Source of the DNA: Campylobacter vulpis
GTDB taxonomy: Bacteria > Campylobacterota > Campylobacteria > Campylobacterales > Campylobacteraceae
Assembly (NCBI RefSeq): GCF_014217995.1
Contig: NZ_CP041617.1
Span: forward strand, 992,001 to 1,056,000
DNA: 64,000 bases
Direction: 5' to 3'
Every line of letters begins with the position of its first letter. Positions within the stretch are counted from its first letter, which is position 1. The notes beneath the pieces were generated by a model that did no database searches, had not been told where the DNA came from, and saw only the letters and a program-made list of their open reading frames with translations. The translations under genes were made by a program, and so were the position numbers. Of this stretch, positions 61,718-64,000 are shown in pieces.

Positions 61718-64000
61718 ATGTATAAATTAGCCATTAACCGACCCATAAGCGTTTTAATGCTCTTTTTAGCCTTAGTGATTTTTGGCTTACTTTCTGCTTT
61801 TAATATGAATGTCAATTTATTCCCAAATGTTAATATCCCCCTTGTGAAAATCACCACAAAAATAAGCGGAGATTTAAATTTCGTAGAGTCTAAAATCACA
61901 AAAGAAATCGAAAACGCCATCAGTGAGATAGATGGGGTAAAGACGATTAACTCGGTAGCTTATGATAATTTTAGCGTTACTATGGTCGAGTTTAAACTAA
62001 GCAAGGATTTAGAAGTCGCCGCAAATGATGTAAGGGATAAAATCGGCACACTCGCCCTTAGCGTAAAGCCTGAGATAGAAAAGGTATCTTCTGACTCTGG
62101 CACTTCTATTTCGCTTTTTTTAAAAAGTAAAGATGAGCTTTATTTAATGCAGAGCATTAAGGATAAAATCAAACCCTTTTTACAAAGAATAGATGGGGTC
62201 GGCAAAATCAACCAAGTAGGCTACAAAGAGCCTCAAATTCGCATAGAGCTAAACCCAAACGAGCTAAGAAAATATCGCTTAAATGCCTTAGAAGTAGCCA
62301 CTCTCATACAAAATCAAAATTTTAAACAAGCACTAGGACAGCTTGAAAACGACAAGCAAAATTACATTTTAAAAGGCTATTTTGAAGCAAATTCTTTAGA
62401 AGAGCTTAAGGAGCTAAGAATAATGCCAGGCGTTTTCTTAAAGGACATAGCGACGCTTTCTTATCTTTACGAAGATGCTAAACAAGTGGCTTTTTATGAG
62501 GGTAATGGAGTGCTTTTAGAGCTAGGAAAGATAGCAAATTTTAATACCTTAGAAATGATTGCTAATGTTAAAAAAGCCCTGCCTATCTTGCAAAATAATT
62601 TTGAAAATATCAAATTTAGCATTGTTTATGATAAGAGCTTAAATATCCACAAACATCTTTCCAGTGTAGTTTTTGATATGATTTTGGGCGTATTTTTGAC
62701 CATAATCATCGTTTTTTTATTTTTACGCAATTTAAGTGCGACTTTAATCGCTTGTATAGCTATCCCAAGTTCGATTATTTCAACCTTTTTTATCATTGAT
62801 TTGTTAGGCTATGATTTAAACCGCCTTACCTTTATCGCTCTTACTTTAAGTATAGGAATTTTCATCGATGATGCCATAGTTGTGATAGAAAATATCGCTA
62901 AAAAATTAAAAGAATATCCCGCCTTAGAGGCGGCTTATCTTGGCATTAGTGAAATAGGCTTTTCAGTGCTTAGCATTAGCGTTGTTTTGCTGTGCGTTTT
63001 TGTGCCTATTTCTTATATGGATACGATTCCGGGCTTGTTTTTTAATACACTTGGCATTAGCGTAGCTTCTGGGATTGTGGTGAGTTTTTTTGTTTCTATT
63101 TTGCTTATTCCGTCTTTAAGTGCTAGATTTTTAAATCCTAAGCAAAGTGCTTTTTACCAAAAAAGTGAAGCGTTTTTCACAAAAATGGAACTTTTTTATG
63201 AAAATTTACTTTACAAAATTTTAAAAAATAAAGGCAAATTCATACTCATAAGCCTTGCATTTATTGTGTTTAGCTTTGCTTTAGCCTTGAAAATAGGACT
63301 TGACTTTTTACCTATGGAAGATGATAGCGAAATTCAAATTTTAGCTCAAAGTAAAGAGGATTTGAGCCTAGAAGCGATGAAAGAAAAAAGCCTTCAACTT
63401 CTAAGCGAAATTCAAAATGATGAAAATGTCGCTTACGCCTTTTTGCTTGTGGGCTATGAGGACGCAAAGGACGCCACTAAGGCTAAAATTTATGTCAAAT
63501 TAAAGCCGCTTGGAGAAAGAGAGCTTAGACAAAACGAAATTGTCAGTCTTTACCGCAATAAATTTAAAGATGAAAGTTTGAATATCAAAATTTTAGAATT
63601 GCCGAAAATCGACGGTGCTGGGATTGATGATCCTGTGCAGTTTTTAATTTTAGGAGAAGATTTAAAAAGCCTTGAAATGGCGACCTTAAGAGCAAAAGAA
63701 GTGCTACAAAAAGAAAAAAGAATTGTGGATATTAACGACAATGCCAACCTTAAAAAAGCCGAAGTGAGCCTTAGAATCAACAAAGAAAAAGCCAAGCTTT
63801 TAGATGTCGATCCTAAATATATAGCGGGGGTTTTGGGCTATTCTTTTGGGGAACTTGTAGTAGGAAGTATGGATAGGGGAAATTTCAAAGATGATATTGT
63901 TTTAAGCTTTAATGAGGCTTTTAAAAAAGATATTAAAGCTCTAGAAAAAATCAGCATTAAAAATAATCAAGGCGTAAATTTGGAGCTTTTGAGCGTGGTA
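61718..64000 (+). CDS. cmeF: RND efflux transporter CmeF (3' end outside window)
   Basis: About 761 codons visible of roughly 1000. The N-terminus reads MYKLAINRPISVLMLFLALVIFG (helix 1), then a periplasmic porter domain from about 35 to 320, then helices 2-6. The proton-relay aspartate pair D384-D385 is in GIFIDDAIVVIENI of helix 4. A second periplasmic loop begins near residue 530. It uses the proton gradient to export drugs and possibly bile salts. The ATG directly follows the cmeE stop. Confidence 0.9.
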   Translation, partial: MYKLAINRPISVLMLFLALVIFGLLSAFNMNVNLFPNVNIPLVKITTKISGDLNFVESKITKEIENAISEIDGVKTINSVAYDNFSVTMVEFKLSKDLEVAANDVRDKIGTLALSVKPEIEKVSSDSGTSISLFLKSKDELYLMQSIKDKIKPFLQRIDGVGKINQVGYKEPQIRIELNPNELRKYRLNALEVATLIQNQNFKQALGQLENDKQNYILKGYFEANSLEELKELRIMPGVFLKDIATLSYLYEDAKQVAFYEGNGVLLELGKIANFNTLEMIANVKKALPILQNNFENIKFSIVYDKSLNIHKHLSSVVFDMILGVFLTIIIVFLFLRNLSATLIACIAIPSSIISTFFIIDLLGYDLNRLTFIALTLSIGIFIDDAIVVIENIAKKLKEYPALEAAYLGISEIGFSVLSISVVLLCVFVPISYMDTIPGLFFNTLGISVASGIVVSFFVSILLIPSLSARFLNPKQSAFYQKSEAFFTKMELFYENLLYKILKNKGKFILISLAFIVFSFALALKIGLDFLPMEDDSEIQILAQSKEDLSLEAMKEKSLQLLSEIQNDENVAYAFLLVGYEDAKDATKAKIYVKLKPLGERELRQNEIVSLYRNKFKDESLNIKILELPKIDGAGIDDPVQFLILGEDLKSLEMATLRAKEVLQKEKRIVDINDNANLKKAEVSLRINKEKAKLLDVDPKYIAGVLGYSFGELVVGSMDRGNFKDDIVLSFNEAFKKDIKALEKISIKNNQGVNLELLSVV

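Noticed and set aside
1-64000. CRISPR array, rRNA genes, prophage or transposase genes.
   Set aside because: I saw no regularly spaced repeats, rRNA sequence, phage structural genes or transposases anywhere in the window.

Overview
The window is low-GC DNA from a Campylobacter, most likely a thermotolerant species related to C. jejuni and perhaps nearer C. upsaliensis or C. helveticus. The assignment rests on gene content and order that match C. jejuni blocks: kpsMTEDF; folK-flhF-flhG-fliA-fliM-fliY; rpiB-apt-pepA-ychF; lctP-lutABC; murI-NlpC-nhaA-nhaA; and cmeDEF. Also typical are the flaC and ciaI-like genes, long poly-G contingency tracts, and DUF2972 genes. The species is inference; the genus is well supported.

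Layout. 1-2.5 kb: rimO (its 3' end lies outside the window), a degenerate 0.7 kb stretch, and a ciaI-like sigma28 gene. 2.5-9.2 kb: a YhbP-like protein, a putative glycosyltransferase, and the capsule export operon kpsM-T-E-D-F. 9.2-16.7 kb: tRNA-Arg(GCG), tgt, a COG3400-type protein, murA-moeA, a MATE exporter, tRNA-Gly(GCC) and a YggS-type PLP protein. 16.7-26.5 kb (mostly minus): flaC, a small membrane protein, prfB, a phase-variable SGNH-like protein, ychF-pepA-dedA-apt-small coiled coil-rpiB, and aspB. 26.6-38.5 kb: two phase-variable DUF2972 genes sharing an about 0.82 kb 3' portion. They bracket fliY-fliM-fliA-Cj0062-like-flhG-flhF-folK-aroQ (minus) and an amidohydrolase, sppA and a Cj0069-family gene (plus). 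38.5-44.4 kb: two tandem hemerythrin proteins, then the lactate utilisation operon lctP-lutA-lutB-lutC. 44.5-54.1 kb: a LOG-family gene and mnmA, a DASS transporter, map, murI, an NlpC/P60 lipoprotein, two nhaA genes, two small genes behind sigma28-type promoters, and thiS-thiF. 54.1-64 kb: a phase-variable type IIG restriction-modification enzyme, dapE, a LysE-type exporter, a sirtuin, and cmeD-cmeE-cmeF (cut by the window end).

How the parts work together. Motility is a main theme. FlhF, FlhG, FliM, FliY and sigma28 (FliA) are encoded here, and three sites resembling the FliA -10 box precede ciaI, a YjfB-like gene and an uncharacterised coiled-coil gene. FlaC is a known substrate of the flagellar export apparatus. 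A second theme is surface variation: five G/C homopolymer tracts are present. Four lie inside genes (SGNH-like, two DUF2972, type IIG RM) and all four are in frame in this sequence. The fifth lies just upstream of thiSF. Most of the rest is housekeeping or respiration: lactate oxidation, cell-wall precursors, tRNA modification and multidrug efflux.

I found no CRISPR array, insertion sequence, prophage or rRNA operon. The best candidates for new biology are the DUF2972 pair, the SGNH-like protein with a duplicated C-terminal module, the 129-residue sigma28 coiled-coil protein, and the hemerythrins with a cysteine-rich tail.
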